Source: JAZKHT01 sp040385245 | GTDB taxonomy: Bacteria > Pseudomonadota > Alphaproteobacteria > Rhodobacterales > Rhodobacteraceae | Direction: 5' to 3' | Assembly: GCA_040385245.1 (NCBI GenBank) | Contig: JAZKHT010000003.1 | Coordinates: 1 to 64,000, forward strand | DNA length: 64,000 nucleotides | Shown: positions 43,749-51,688 of the stretch, piece after piece | Numbering within the stretch: the first letter of the stretch is position 1 | How the letters are laid out: every line of letters begins with the position of its first letter | Program-made: the position numbers and the translations under genes | The notes under the pieces: model-generated | What the model was told of the DNA's origin: nothing | Seen by the model: only the letters and a program-made list of their open reading frames with translations | Databases searched by the model: none

Positions 43749-43785
43749 CATGGGCCACAGGTTCCGGGGCAGAACAACGGGAAGC

Positions 43786-45078
43786 ATGATGACGGCACGC
43801 CGCATGACACTGATGACGACACCGCTGAAGGCGGCCCTGCTGGGGGCCTTGCTGCTTGGCACGGCCCTTCCCGCAACGGCACAGGATGGCAACCCCTTCG
43901 CGCCGGTGCTGGTGGTGAACGGCAGCGTGGTTTCCGCCTACGAGGTGGAACAGCGCGCTCTGTTCCTGCAAGTGTTGCGCGCCCCCGGCGATCCGGCGGA
44001 AGAGGCGTTGAAGGGCCTGACCGAAGACCGCCTTGGCGCACAGGCGGCCGACGCGTTGAACCTGTCGGTGACAGCCGAGCAGGTGCTGGCGGGCATGACC
44101 GAATTTGCCGCGCGCGCGAACCTGTCTGCCGAAGATTTCGTGAAAGCCATTGCCGAAGAAGGCGTCGCCCCGGAGACATTCCGCGATTTCGTCACCGCCG
44201 GTCTGATCTGGCGCGAAGTGGTGCGCACCAAATTCGGCGGCACGGTGAAGATCAGCGACGTGCAGATCGACCGCGCCTTGGCCGACAAGCTGCGTAAACC
44301 GTCCGTCAAGGTGCTGCTGTCGGAACTGGTGGTGCCGGTGCAGGATGGCGACGTGGGTGCTGCCCTCGAAACGGCACGGCAGATCAAGGCCCAAAGCGGC
44401 AATTTCGGTGCGGCGGCGCGTCAGTATTCGGCCTCTCCCTCGGCGGATCGGGGCGGGCGGCTGGACTGGATGCCGCTGGAAAACCTTCCCCCCGCCATTG
44501 CCGGGCAGGTTCTGGCGCTTGCCAGTGGCGAGGTGTCGGACCCGGTGGTCGTGCCGAACGCGGTGGTGCTGTTCCAACTGAACGGCCTGTCCGAGGCCGA
44601 GGCCGCATCCCCGGTGTCCGTGCGCGTCGAATATGCCGAATTTGCGCTGGCCCCCGGTGCCGATGTGGCGTCGATGCAGGCGGGCTTTGACGGCTGTGAT
44701 GATCTCTATCCGCTGGCACGCGATCAGGGGGCCGACCGTCTGCGCGTGACCACGGCCACCATGGCCGAGATACCGGCGAACACCGGCCTTGCGCTGGCCC
44801 CGCTGGATGCGGGTGAAAGTGTTGTGGTGGACCGGGGCGGTGTGGCGGTGCTGTTGATGCTCTGCGCCCGCACCCCGCTGCCAGAGGCCCCGGAAGACAC
44901 CGCCACGACCGAGGTCGCCGCAGCCCCCGCCGAACCGGTGGAACCGCCAACTGCCGAAGAACTGGATGCAGCGGCCCGTCAGGCGGCGCTGTCGGAATTG
45001 GGCAACCAGCGTCTGGCGCTGCTGGCGGACGCGTATATGGAAGAGCTGCGCTCCGAAGCGATCATCAAACAGCCGTGA
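43786..45078 (+). CDS. SurA-like periplasmic peptidyl-prolyl isomerase/chaperone
   Basis: A 430-residue periplasmic protein with signal sequence (about 1-33, ending TALPATAQD), a SurA N-terminal-like chaperone region (about 38-165: PVLVVNGSVVSAYEVEQRALFL) and one parvulin rotamase domain (about 175-275). The domain contains LLSELVVPV ... YSASPSADRGGRLDWMP ... ASGEVSDPV. The C-terminal part (about 280-430) is divergent and ends in an E/P-rich linker with a helical tail. Alphaproteobacterial SurA proteins often have one rather than two parvulin domains. The start at 43786 follows GGGAAG; an ATG at 43750 is possible. It overlaps pdxA by four bases. Confidence 0.87.
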   Translation: MMTARRMTLMTTPLKAALLGALLLGTALPATAQDGNPFAPVLVVNGSVVSAYEVEQRALFLQVLRAPGDPAEEALKGLTEDRLGAQAADALNLSVTAEQVLAGMTEFAARANLSAEDFVKAIAEEGVAPETFRDFVTAGLIWREVVRTKFGGTVKISDVQIDRALADKLRKPSVKVLLSELVVPVQDGDVGAALETARQIKAQSGNFGAAARQYSASPSADRGGRLDWMPLENLPPAIAGQVLALASGEVSDPVVVPNAVVLFQLNGLSEAEAASPVSVRVEYAEFALAPGADVASMQAGFDGCDDLYPLARDQGADRLRVTTATMAEIPANTGLALAPLDAGESVVVDRGGVAVLLMLCARTPLPEAPEDTATTEVAAAPAEPVEPPTAEELDAAARQAALSELGNQRLALLADAYMEELRSEAIIKQP

Positions 45079-46058
45079 CCGCTGCGCATATGATGCCCCC
45101 GATCGCGCTGACCTGCGGCGAGCCTTCGGGGATCGGCCCGGAAATCGCCGTCGCGGCGCGGGTCATGTTGGGGCAGTCGGTGCCGTTCTTCTGGATCGGT
45201 GATCCGGCGCACCTGCCACCCGGCAGCAAATGGCAGGCGATTGTCGACCCGGTGGCAGCCGGAGATGTCGCCGCCGAGACCCTGCCCGTTCTGGTGCATC
45301 CCTTTGCCGCCCCTGCCATTCCGGGCCAGCCCGATCCGGCCAATGCGGCGGGCGTGATCGCCGTCATCGCCCGTGCGGTGGCGCTGGTGCAGGCGGGGGC
45401 GGCATCGGCGATTTGCACCGCCCCGATCCACAAAAAGGCGCTGAAGGAAGGCGCGGATTTCGCCTTTCCGGGGCACACCGAATATCTGGCCCATCTGGCG
45501 GGGGTCGATCATGTCGTGATGATGCTGGCCTGCGACGGGCTGCGCGTGGTGCCTGCCACGATCCACATCCCCATCTCTGCCGTCCCCGCCGCCCTGACCG
45601 CCCCTGCGCTGGAACGGGTGATCCGCATCACCCATGCCGGGCTGATCCGCGATTTCGGACTGTCTGCCCCCCGGATTGCCGTGGCGGGTCTGAACCCGCA
45701 TGCAGGCGAAGGCGGGGCGATGGGGCATGAGGAAATCGAGATGATCGGCCCCCTGCTGAACCGGTTGCGCGCGGACGGGTTTGATCTGCGGGGGCCGTTG
45801 TCGGCGGATACGATGTTCCACGCCGCCGCGCGCAAAGGCTATGACGCGGCGATCTGCATGTATCACGATCAGGCGTTGATCCCGATCAAGACCATCGACT
45901 TTGCCGGTGGGGTGAATGTGACGCTGGGCTTGCCGTTCGTGCGCACCTCGCCCGATCATGGCACGGCGTTCGATATCGCGGGTAAAGGGGTGGCCGATCC
46001 GTCCAGCCTGATCGCGGCGCTGCGGCTGGCAGCAACGATGGCGGCGGCACGGCGATGA
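45075..46058 (+). CDS. pdxA: 4-hydroxythreonine-4-phosphate dehydrogenase
   Basis: Oxidises 4-phosphohydroxy-L-threonine in pyridoxal phosphate synthesis. It has 327 residues. The N-terminal IALTCGEPSGIGPEIA is a strong family signature. Metal-ligand histidines lie in FPGHTEYLAHLAG and LNPHAGEGG, and the C-terminal YHDQALIPIKTIDF plus TSPDHGTAFDIAGKG segments complete the site. GTG at 45075 overlaps the SurA stop; an ATG at 45090 is an alternative. The surA-pdxA-rsmA order is the same as in E. coli, an old conserved synteny. Confidence 0.95.
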   Translation: MTAAHMMPPIALTCGEPSGIGPEIAVAARVMLGQSVPFFWIGDPAHLPPGSKWQAIVDPVAAGDVAAETLPVLVHPFAAPAIPGQPDPANAAGVIAVIARAVALVQAGAASAICTAPIHKKALKEGADFAFPGHTEYLAHLAGVDHVVMMLACDGLRVVPATIHIPISAVPAALTAPALERVIRITHAGLIRDFGLSAPRIAVAGLNPHAGEGGAMGHEEIEMIGPLLNRLRADGFDLRGPLSADTMFHAAARKGYDAAICMYHDQALIPIKTIDFAGGVNVTLGLPFVRTSPDHGTAFDIAGKGVADPSSLIAALRLAATMAAARR

Positions 46059-46090
46059 AGATCGGCGTCTTGTGCCGCACCGTTGCGGCA

Positions 46091-46145
46091 GCGGGGGGTT
46101 TCACACCCCCCGCACCCCCCGTGGGATATTTGTGGGAAAAGGAAG
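46091..46145 (+). repeat. GC-hairpin plus GGATATTT element, copy 3 (pdxA-rsmA spacer)
   Basis: An 8-bp hairpin GCGGGGGG/CCCCCCGC (46091-46098 with 46106-46113) is followed by ACCCCCCGTGGGATATTTG and AAAAGGAAG. The final GGAAG lies nine bases before the rsmA GTG start, so the element supplies the ribosome-binding site here. Confidence 0.75.
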
Positions 46146-46154
46146 TGGACAGCC

Positions 46155-46997
46155 GTGGGAACGATTGACGGCCTGCCGCCCCTGCGCGAGGTGATCAAGG
46201 CGCATGATCTGGTGGCCAAGCGGCAGCTTGGGCAGAACTTTCTGCTGGACCTGAACCTGACGGCAAAGATCGCGCGGCTGGCGGGCGACCTGTCGGCGTG
46301 CGACGTGCTGGAGGTCGGCCCCGGTCCCGGCGGGCTGACGCGCGGGCTGCTGGCCGAGGGCGCGCGGCATGTGCTGGCGGTGGAAAAGGACACGCGCTGC
46401 ATTCCGGCATTGGAAGAGATCGCCGCCATTTATCCCGGCCAGTTGGACGTGGTGCTGGGTGACGCGTTGGAGGTGGATGTCCTGTCGCGCCTGACCCCGC
46501 CGATCCGGGTGGTGGCGAACCTGCCCTACAACGTCGGCACGGAACTGCTGGTGCGCTGGCTGTCGCCCGAAGTTTGGCCGCCGTTCTGGGACAGTCTGAC
46601 GCTGATGTTCCAGAAAGAAGTTGCCGAACGGATCGTGGCCAAACCCAGAACAGACCATTACGGGCGGCTTGCCCTGCTGGCGCAGTGGCGGACGGATGCG
46701 AAGATCGTGATGCATCTGCCGCCCGAGGCGTTCACCCCCGCGCCCAAGGTGCATTCGGCGGTCGTGCATCTGACCCGTCTGCCCGGCCCGCGTTTTCCGG
46801 CTGATGAGCGGATGCTGGGCCGCATCACCGCGATGGCATTCAACCAACGGCGCAAGATGCTGCGGTCATCGCTGAAGGGGATGGGTCCGGGGATCGAGGA
46901 TCATCTGCGCGCGGCGGGGCTGGAGCCGACCGCGCGCGCAGAAGAAATCTCGCTTGAGGGGTTTTGTGCCCTGGCCCGCGCCGTCAGCGCGGGCTGA
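46155..46997 (+). CDS. rsmA: 16S rRNA (adenine1518/1519-N6) dimethyltransferase
   Basis: Methylates two adjacent adenines in the 3' hairpin of 16S rRNA during 30S maturation (KsgA). It has 280 residues. AKRQLGQNFLLD at about 21-32 is the family start, the SAM loop is VLEVGPGPGGLT (about 51-62), and the catalytic NLPYNVGT motif is near residue 115. The GTG at 46155 is used because GGAAG precedes it and homology begins there; the frame upstream lies in the hairpin element. The stop is 3 bp from the convergent DUF4167 stop. Confidence 0.95.
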   Translation: MGTIDGLPPLREVIKAHDLVAKRQLGQNFLLDLNLTAKIARLAGDLSACDVLEVGPGPGGLTRGLLAEGARHVLAVEKDTRCIPALEEIAAIYPGQLDVVLGDALEVDVLSRLTPPIRVVANLPYNVGTELLVRWLSPEVWPPFWDSLTLMFQKEVAERIVAKPRTDHYGRLALLAQWRTDAKIVMHLPPEAFTPAPKVHSAVVHLTRLPGPRFPADERMLGRITAMAFNQRRKMLRSSLKGMGPGIEDHLRAAGLEPTARAEEISLEGFCALARAVSAG

Positions 46998-47000
46998 GGG

Positions 47001-48068
47001 TCATTCCGCCGCTTCGGGATTGCCCTTGGGCGCAACGTCTGCGGGTTGGTCGGCACGCGGTTTGCGCGCCACACGCGGCTTGCGCTCGGCCTTGGGGGCG
47101 GCGGTTTCGGGTGCAGTGGGCGCCTCTGCCGAAGGTGCAGCAGCCGGGGTGTCGGCAACCTGGGCCGTCCCTTCGGCCGGGCCGGCGATCACAGGGGCAT
47201 CCCGACGCGGGCCGCGCGGGCGGTCATCGCGCGCTTGACGCGGCTTGTCGTCGCGGGGCCGGTCGTCGCGGGGCCGGTCGTCACGGGGCCGTTCGTCACG
47301 GGGGCGTTCGTCGCGCGGGGCATCCTCACGAGGGGCGTCATCGCGCGCCTGACGGGGGCGGTCATCGCGGGGGCGGTCATCGCGGGGGCGGTCATCGCGG
47401 GGGCGGTCATCGCGGGGGCGGTCGTCGCGGCGCTGGCGCTGGCGCGTCTCGGGCGTTTCGACCAGATTGGTGTCGGCATCGCCGGACAGATCGATCACTT
47501 GCGCTGCCGGGGCTGGTTGGTCATCCGCGCGGTCATCGCGATAGTCCGACCGGAATTCCGGGCGGTAATCGGGACGGTCGCCACCGCGTTCGCCGCGCCA
47601 TTCGTTGCGGTTCTGGTCGCGGTTCTGATCTCGATTCTGGGGCTGGGCATCGCGGTCGCGGTTCTGGTCACGCGGCTGATCGCGGTACTGATCGCGATTT
47701 TGCCCGCCGTTCTGGCCCGAACTCTGACCAGCGTTCTGGCCACCGTTCTGGCCGCCGTTCTGTTGGCTCTGCGGACCCCCCTGCTGGGGCTGGGTCTGGC
47801 GGTATTCCTGTTCGGCGGCCATCTCGCGCATCGCTTCGCCCAGCATGCGGGTGTAATGCTCGGCGTGCTGGTTGAAATTCTCGGCGGCAACACGGTCGTT
47901 CGACAATTGGGCGTCGCGGGCAAGGATCAGGTATTTCTCAATGATCTGCTGCGGCGTGCCGCGCACCTTGCCCTCAGGGCCGGAGCTGTCGAACACACGG
48001 TTTATGATGTTGCCGAGCGTGCGCGGGCGGTTCGTTTTCGAACGCGAGCGGGACTTGGAAGATCTCAT
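47001..48068 (-). CDS. DUF4167 domain protein with long disordered RDD-repeat region
   Basis: A 355-residue basic protein. The conserved N-terminal DUF4167 part (about 1-75) reads KTNRPRTLGNIINRVFDSSGPEGKVRGTPQQIIEKYLILARDAQ. It is followed by low-complexity sequence: Q/G/N repeats (about 85-150), arginine/aspartate DDRPR repeats (about 215-285) and an A/P/K tail. The domain is found in alphaproteobacteria next to prmC and prfA, as here; its function is unknown. Arginine-rich disordered repeats suggest RNA or ribosome binding, which would suit the neighbouring translation genes. The start at 48068 has AAAGGA four bases upstream. Confidence 0.85.
   Translation of the reverse strand: MRSSKSRSRSKTNRPRTLGNIINRVFDSSGPEGKVRGTPQQIIEKYLILARDAQLSNDRVAAENFNQHAEHYTRMLGEAMREMAAEQEYRQTQPQQGGPQSQQNGGQNGGQNAGQSSGQNGGQNRDQYRDQPRDQNRDRDAQPQNRDQNRDQNRNEWRGERGGDRPDYRPEFRSDYRDDRADDQPAPAAQVIDLSGDADTNLVETPETRQRQRRDDRPRDDRPRDDRPRDDRPRDDRPRQARDDAPREDAPRDERPRDERPRDDRPRDDRPRDDKPRQARDDRPRGPRRDAPVIAGPAEGTAQVADTPAAAPSAEAPTAPETAAPKAERKPRVARKPRADQPADVAPKGNPEAAE
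47354..47430 (-). repeat. 15-bp in-frame minisatellite encoding DDRPR repeats
   Basis: About five copies of the unit GGGGGCGGTCATCGC (plus strand) lie in tandem, with a more degenerate block at about 47232-47310. All units keep the frame and add five residues (DDRPR) to the DUF4167 protein, so repeat number could vary between strains without a frameshift. Confidence 0.8.
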
Positions 48069-48332
48069 CTTGTCCTTTGGTCCAGATGATCTGGCGGTAA
48101 CCGAATGCCTTCGGGGGTAGGTCGCGCTGTGCCTGATCAGGTTGGGTGCGGCCGAGGCAGTTCGTGCATGTCTGGCATTATCCGCAAGGAGGGGCATTAC
48201 GCCCGGCCCCGTCGCGTAGGGTTGAGTAATCATGCAGCGTGCTGGCTGACAAGGGAAAAGTACCGGATTTTTGCGCACACCGTACAGAAAATTGGGGAAA
48301 ACGGCAATTTGTGGCCGATTTCCCGCAAGGGC

Positions 48333-49157
48333 CTAATCCAGCGCTGCCACCACGCAGCGGTCGCGCCCATCCATGTCGGGCAGGATGCGCGGGTTGGACA
48401 GGCCCCCCTGCACCATCAGCGCGGCAACTGCGGCCCCTTGGGTTGGTCCGATTTCGACCAACAGACGTCCCCCCGCTGTCAGGTGGTCGCGCGCGCCTGA
48501 CGCAATGGCGCGGTAGGCGTCCAGCCCGTCACCGCCGGGGGTCAGGGCCAGGTGCGGCTCCCATTCCAGCACGTCGGGCGACAGAGTCGGCATCTCGTCC
48601 GCCGCGATGTAGGGGGGGTTCGACACGATCAGGTCGAACCGCCCCGGAACAGAGGCAAACCAGTCCGACAGCAGGAAATCGGGGTGCAGGCCCAACACCG
48701 CCGCGTTGCCCTGCGCCACGGCCAGCGCCTTTTGCGATATGTCGGTGCCCACGCCCGTGGCCCCCGGACGGTCGGCCAGCAACGACAGCAGGATCGCCCC
48801 GGTCCCGGTGCCAAGATCCAGAACGCGGGAAAACGGCTGCGACAGCGCCGCTGCCACCAGCGTTTCGGTTTCGGGCCGTGGGTCGAGTGTGTCTTGCGTC
48901 ACGCGAAAGCTGCGGCCCCAGAACAGGCGTTGGCCGGTGATCTGGGCCACGGGCTGACGGGCGCAGCGGGCGGCAATGCTTGCGTCAAAGGTGGCAGTCG
49001 CCTGCGAGGCCAGCGGGTCCGTCAGGTGCACGGTCAGACGGTCGGGCGGGATTCCCATCGCATGGGCCAGCAACACGCGCGCATCACGGGCGGCGTCGGG
49101 TACACCTGCCGCCACAAGGCGCGGGATGGCGGCGCGCAGGGCGTCGGCCCCGGTCAT
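48333..49157 (-). CDS. prmC: Peptide chain release factor N5-glutamine methyltransferase
   Basis: Methylates the GGQ glutamine of release factors RF1 and RF2. The 274-residue protein has a helical N-terminal domain (about 1-75, with PVAQITGQRLFWGRSFRVT), then a Rossmann methyltransferase. The SAM loop is DLGTGTGAILLSLL (about 114-127), and the catalytic glutamine-binding motif is NPPYI (180-184). It overlaps prfA by four bases, so enzyme and substrate are made together. A 264-bp gap then precedes DUF4167, with no hairpin seen. Confidence 0.95.
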   Translation of the reverse strand: MTGADALRAAIPRLVAAGVPDAARDARVLLAHAMGIPPDRLTVHLTDPLASQATATFDASIAARCARQPVAQITGQRLFWGRSFRVTQDTLDPRPETETLVAAALSQPFSRVLDLGTGTGAILLSLLADRPGATGVGTDISQKALAVAQGNAAVLGLHPDFLLSDWFASVPGRFDLIVSNPPYIAADEMPTLSPDVLEWEPHLALTPGGDGLDAYRAIASGARDHLTAGGRLLVEIGPTQGAAVAALMVQGGLSNPRILPDMDGRDRCVVAALD

Positions 49158-50209
49158 CCGTCCATCTCGGCCAGCTTTCCGGCCTGATCATGCGCCACCA
49201 GCGCATCGACCACTTCGCCCAGATCGCCCGCCATGATCTGCGGCAGGGCGTAGAGCGTCAGGTTGATGCGGTGGTCGGTCAGGCGCCCTTGCGGAAAATT
49301 GTAGGTGCGGATGCGTTCAGACCGATCCCCTGATCCCACTTGCGATTTGCGGTCGGCGGCGCGGGCATCGGCCTGCCGTTCGCGTTCCAGTTCATACAGC
49401 CGGGCGCGCAGCACCTGCATCGCAATCTCTTTGTTGCGGTGCTGGGATTTTTCGGAACTGGTGACGATCATGCCGGTCGGGATATGGGTGATCCGCACCG
49501 CGCTGTCGGTGGTGTTGACGTGCTGGCCGCCTGCCCCGCTGGCGCGCATGGTGTCGACGCGCAAATCGCTGGCGGGGATGTCGAGATCGACCTCTTCCGC
49601 CTCGGGCAGCACGGCGACGGTCGCAGCCGAGGTATGGACCCTGCCCTGCGCCTCGGTCGCGGGAACGCGCTGCACACGGTGGACACCGGATTCGAACTTC
49701 AGCTTGGCAAAGACGCCTTCGCCCTGCACATGGGCAGTCACGTCCTTGATGCCGCCAAGATCGGACAGTTGCTGTTCCAGAACTTCGAACCGCCAGCCCA
49801 TGCGTTCGGCATAGCGTTGGTACATCCGCAGCAGATCGGCGGCAAACAGCGCCGCCTCTTCGCCGCCCGTGCCGGGGCGGATTTCCAGAATCGCGGGGCG
49901 GGCGTCTGCGGCATCCTTGGGCAGCAGTGCCAGACGCAAGGCCTGTTCCATCTCGGGGATGCGGGCGCGCAGACGGGGGATTTCATCCTCGGCCAGCGCT
50001 TTCATCTCGGGGTCTTGCAACAGCAATTCCGCCTCGGCCAGATCGTCGAGCGCGCGGCGATAGGCGTCAATGTCCTTCGCCACGGGCTTCAGATCGGAAT
50101 ATTCGCGCGACAAGGTGGCGATTTCGGCGGGCGTGGCACCAGCGTTCAACCGTGCCTCGAGATACTCGAAGCGTTGGGTGATCTGGGCGAGTTTATCGAG
50201 TGGGACCAT
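49154..50209 (-). CDS. prfA: Peptide chain release factor 1
   Basis: Ends translation at UAA and UAG. It has 351 residues. The stop-codon-reading tripeptide region is RVPATEAQGRVHTS (PAT at 183-185), and the peptidyl-hydrolysis motif GGQ is at 227-229 in ASGAGGQHVNTTDSAVR. The start at 50209 (MVPLDKL) follows family convention, although its ribosome-binding site is poor; an in-frame ATG at 50278 is possible. It is translationally coupled to prmC. RF1 reads UAG as stop, consistent with the absence of pyrrolysine use in the nearby MttB homologue. Confidence 0.96.
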   Translation of the reverse strand: MVPLDKLAQITQRFEYLEARLNAGATPAEIATLSREYSDLKPVAKDIDAYRRALDDLAEAELLLQDPEMKALAEDEIPRLRARIPEMEQALRLALLPKDAADARPAILEIRPGTGGEEAALFAADLLRMYQRYAERMGWRFEVLEQQLSDLGGIKDVTAHVQGEGVFAKLKFESGVHRVQRVPATEAQGRVHTSAATVAVLPEAEEVDLDIPASDLRVDTMRASGAGGQHVNTTDSAVRITHIPTGMIVTSSEKSQHRNKEIAMQVLRARLYELERERQADARAADRKSQVGSGDRSERIRTYNFPQGRLTDHRINLTLYALPQIMAGDLGEVVDALVAHDQAGKLAEMDG

Positions 50210-50281
50210 AGCTGCGGTTTGGCCTGTGGGGGCGGGGCGGTCAAGGGGCGGCGGGCGGAAGACAGTCTGATGCATCACCGT

Positions 50282-50725
50282 CTAGCGGGTCAGACGGTCC
50301 GCCCAATCAGTCGCGCGCTTTTGGCTGACGCCCCAGTCGTAGCCGCCCGAATGTGACAGGGCGAACAGCGCGATCTCAGACCCGGTGTCGGTGGGGGTGA
50401 TCCGGACCGATGTCGTGTCCATGAACCCCATCAGCGCGGACCGGGTCAGATAAGTGACATGGTCGCCCTGCCCCGCCAACACCACCGTGCGCGGGGTTTG
50501 GGCGGCAATCCCTGCCACCCGTGCGGCCGCCTGATCGACCGGCAGCGGCAGCGTGATCACCGGGCCGTCACCGCCCGGTGCCAGCAGCCAGTTGTTCGGC
50601 GTGGCGGGTTTGGTGACGGTCATCGGATCGACGTGCCAGGCAGGATCGGGCTGGCGCAGGCGCAGCCAGACCATCGCGCCGCCGATCACGACGGCCAGCA
50701 CCACCAGCGGGATCAGGACTTTCAT
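50282..50725 (-). CDS. DUF1499 domain protein, membrane-anchored
   Basis: A 147-residue protein with one N-terminal hydrophobic helix (about 2-20) and a soluble DUF1499 domain. The domain contains a strand region VTYLTRSALMGFMDTTSVRIT and the C-terminal SHSGGYDWGVSQKRATDW motif typical of the family. The domain is found in bacteria and plant plastids; its function is unknown. The helix suggests attachment to the inner membrane with the domain in the periplasm. The ATG at 50725 overlaps the agmatinase stop (ATGA). No functional link to polyamines is known. Confidence 0.83.
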   Translation of the reverse strand: MKVLIPLVVLAVVIGGAMVWLRLRQPDPAWHVDPMTVTKPATPNNWLLAPGGDGPVITLPLPVDQAAARVAGIAAQTPRTVVLAGQGDHVTYLTRSALMGFMDTTSVRITPTDTGSEIALFALSHSGGYDWGVSQKRATDWADRLTR

Positions 50726-51687
50726 CGCTGGGTTCGCGCCCAATGATAGAGGCAAATCAGCTCGTACGCGACATGCGCGCCGGCGATGGCCGTGGCCCCG
50801 GTGGTGTCATAGGGGGGCGACACCTCGACAATATCGCCGCCGACCATGTTGATGCCCGCCAGATCGCGCAGCATCGCCGCCGCCTGCCAGCTGTGCAGGC
50901 CCCCCCAAACGGGCGTGCCGGTGCCGGGGGCGGCGGACGGGTCCAGCGCGTCGATGTCAAAGGTCACATAGCACGGCTTGTCGTCCACGATATCCTTTGC
51001 CTTGGCCACGGTCGCCGCGACGCCTTTTTCGTGCACCTCGCGCGCGTCGATGACATGAAAGCCAAGGTAATCCTCGGTCGTGGTGCGGATGCCGATCTGG
51101 ACGGATCGTTTTGGGTCCACCAGCCCGGACTTCACCGCCTTGTACATCATCGTGCCGTGGTCGATGCGGCTGAAATCATCGTCGGGCCACAGATCGGAAT
51201 GGGCGTCGAAATGGATCACGCCAAGGGGGCCGAATTTCTCGGCATAGGCGCGCAGGATGGGAAAGGTGATGTAGTGATCGCCACCCAGCGTGATCGTGCC
51301 TGCCCCCGCCGTCAGGATGGTGCGGATATGGGCGGTCAGCGCGTCGGGGAAGTCCGCGACCTTGGCATAGTCGAACGCAAGGTCGCCGTAATCGACGATT
51401 GCCATATCTTCCAACGGGTTGGTGGGCCAGCCATAGGGCGGGTCATAGGGTTGCAACGCACTTGCCTCGCGGATGGCGCGGGGGCCAAAGCGCGTTCCGG
51501 TGCGGTGCGTCACAGCCTGATCAAAGGGCACGCCGGTGATCGCCAGATCGACCCCGGTCAGATCCTTGGTATAGGTCCGCCGCAGGAACGACGTCGCCCC
51601 GCCAAAGGCATTCTCGAACGCATAGCCGCGCAGCCCCTTGCGGGTAAAGGCGGTGTCGACGTCCTTCTTTGCATCTTCCAGTGCCAT
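50722..51687 (-). CDS. speB: Agmatinase/ureohydrolase
   Basis: Hydrolyses agmatine to putrescine and urea with a di-manganese centre. The 321-residue protein has all ligand motifs: GGDHYITFP (first His), IHFDAHSDLW (DxHxD) and FDIDALDPSAAPGTGTP (DxD). The last motif is agmatinase-like in sequence, but related guanidinobutyrase or guanidinopropionase activity cannot be excluded. It lies 1 bp after the class III aminotransferase, which could use putrescine, so the two may degrade agmatine as a nitrogen source. Confidence 0.88.
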   Translation of the reverse strand: MALEDAKKDVDTAFTRKGLRGYAFENAFGGATSFLRRTYTKDLTGVDLAITGVPFDQAVTHRTGTRFGPRAIREASALQPYDPPYGWPTNPLEDMAIVDYGDLAFDYAKVADFPDALTAHIRTILTAGAGTITLGGDHYITFPILRAYAEKFGPLGVIHFDAHSDLWPDDDFSRIDHGTMMYKAVKSGLVDPKRSVQIGIRTTTEDYLGFHVIDAREVHEKGVAATVAKAKDIVDDKPCYVTFDIDALDPSAAPGTGTPVWGGLHSWQAAAMLRDLAGINMVGGDIVEVSPPYDTTGATAIAGAHVAYELICLYHWARTQR

Positions 51688-51688
51688 G

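Noticed and set aside
47232..47430. Tandem 15-bp repeats considered as a CRISPR array
   Set aside because: Units are directly adjacent without spacers, keep a coding frame and lie inside a gene.
47046..48089. Plus-strand 347-codon frame rich in V, A and L that looks like a membrane protein
   Set aside because: It is the mirror of the DUF4167 repeat region; the repeating valine/alanine pattern follows from reading the RDD and Q/N codons backwards.
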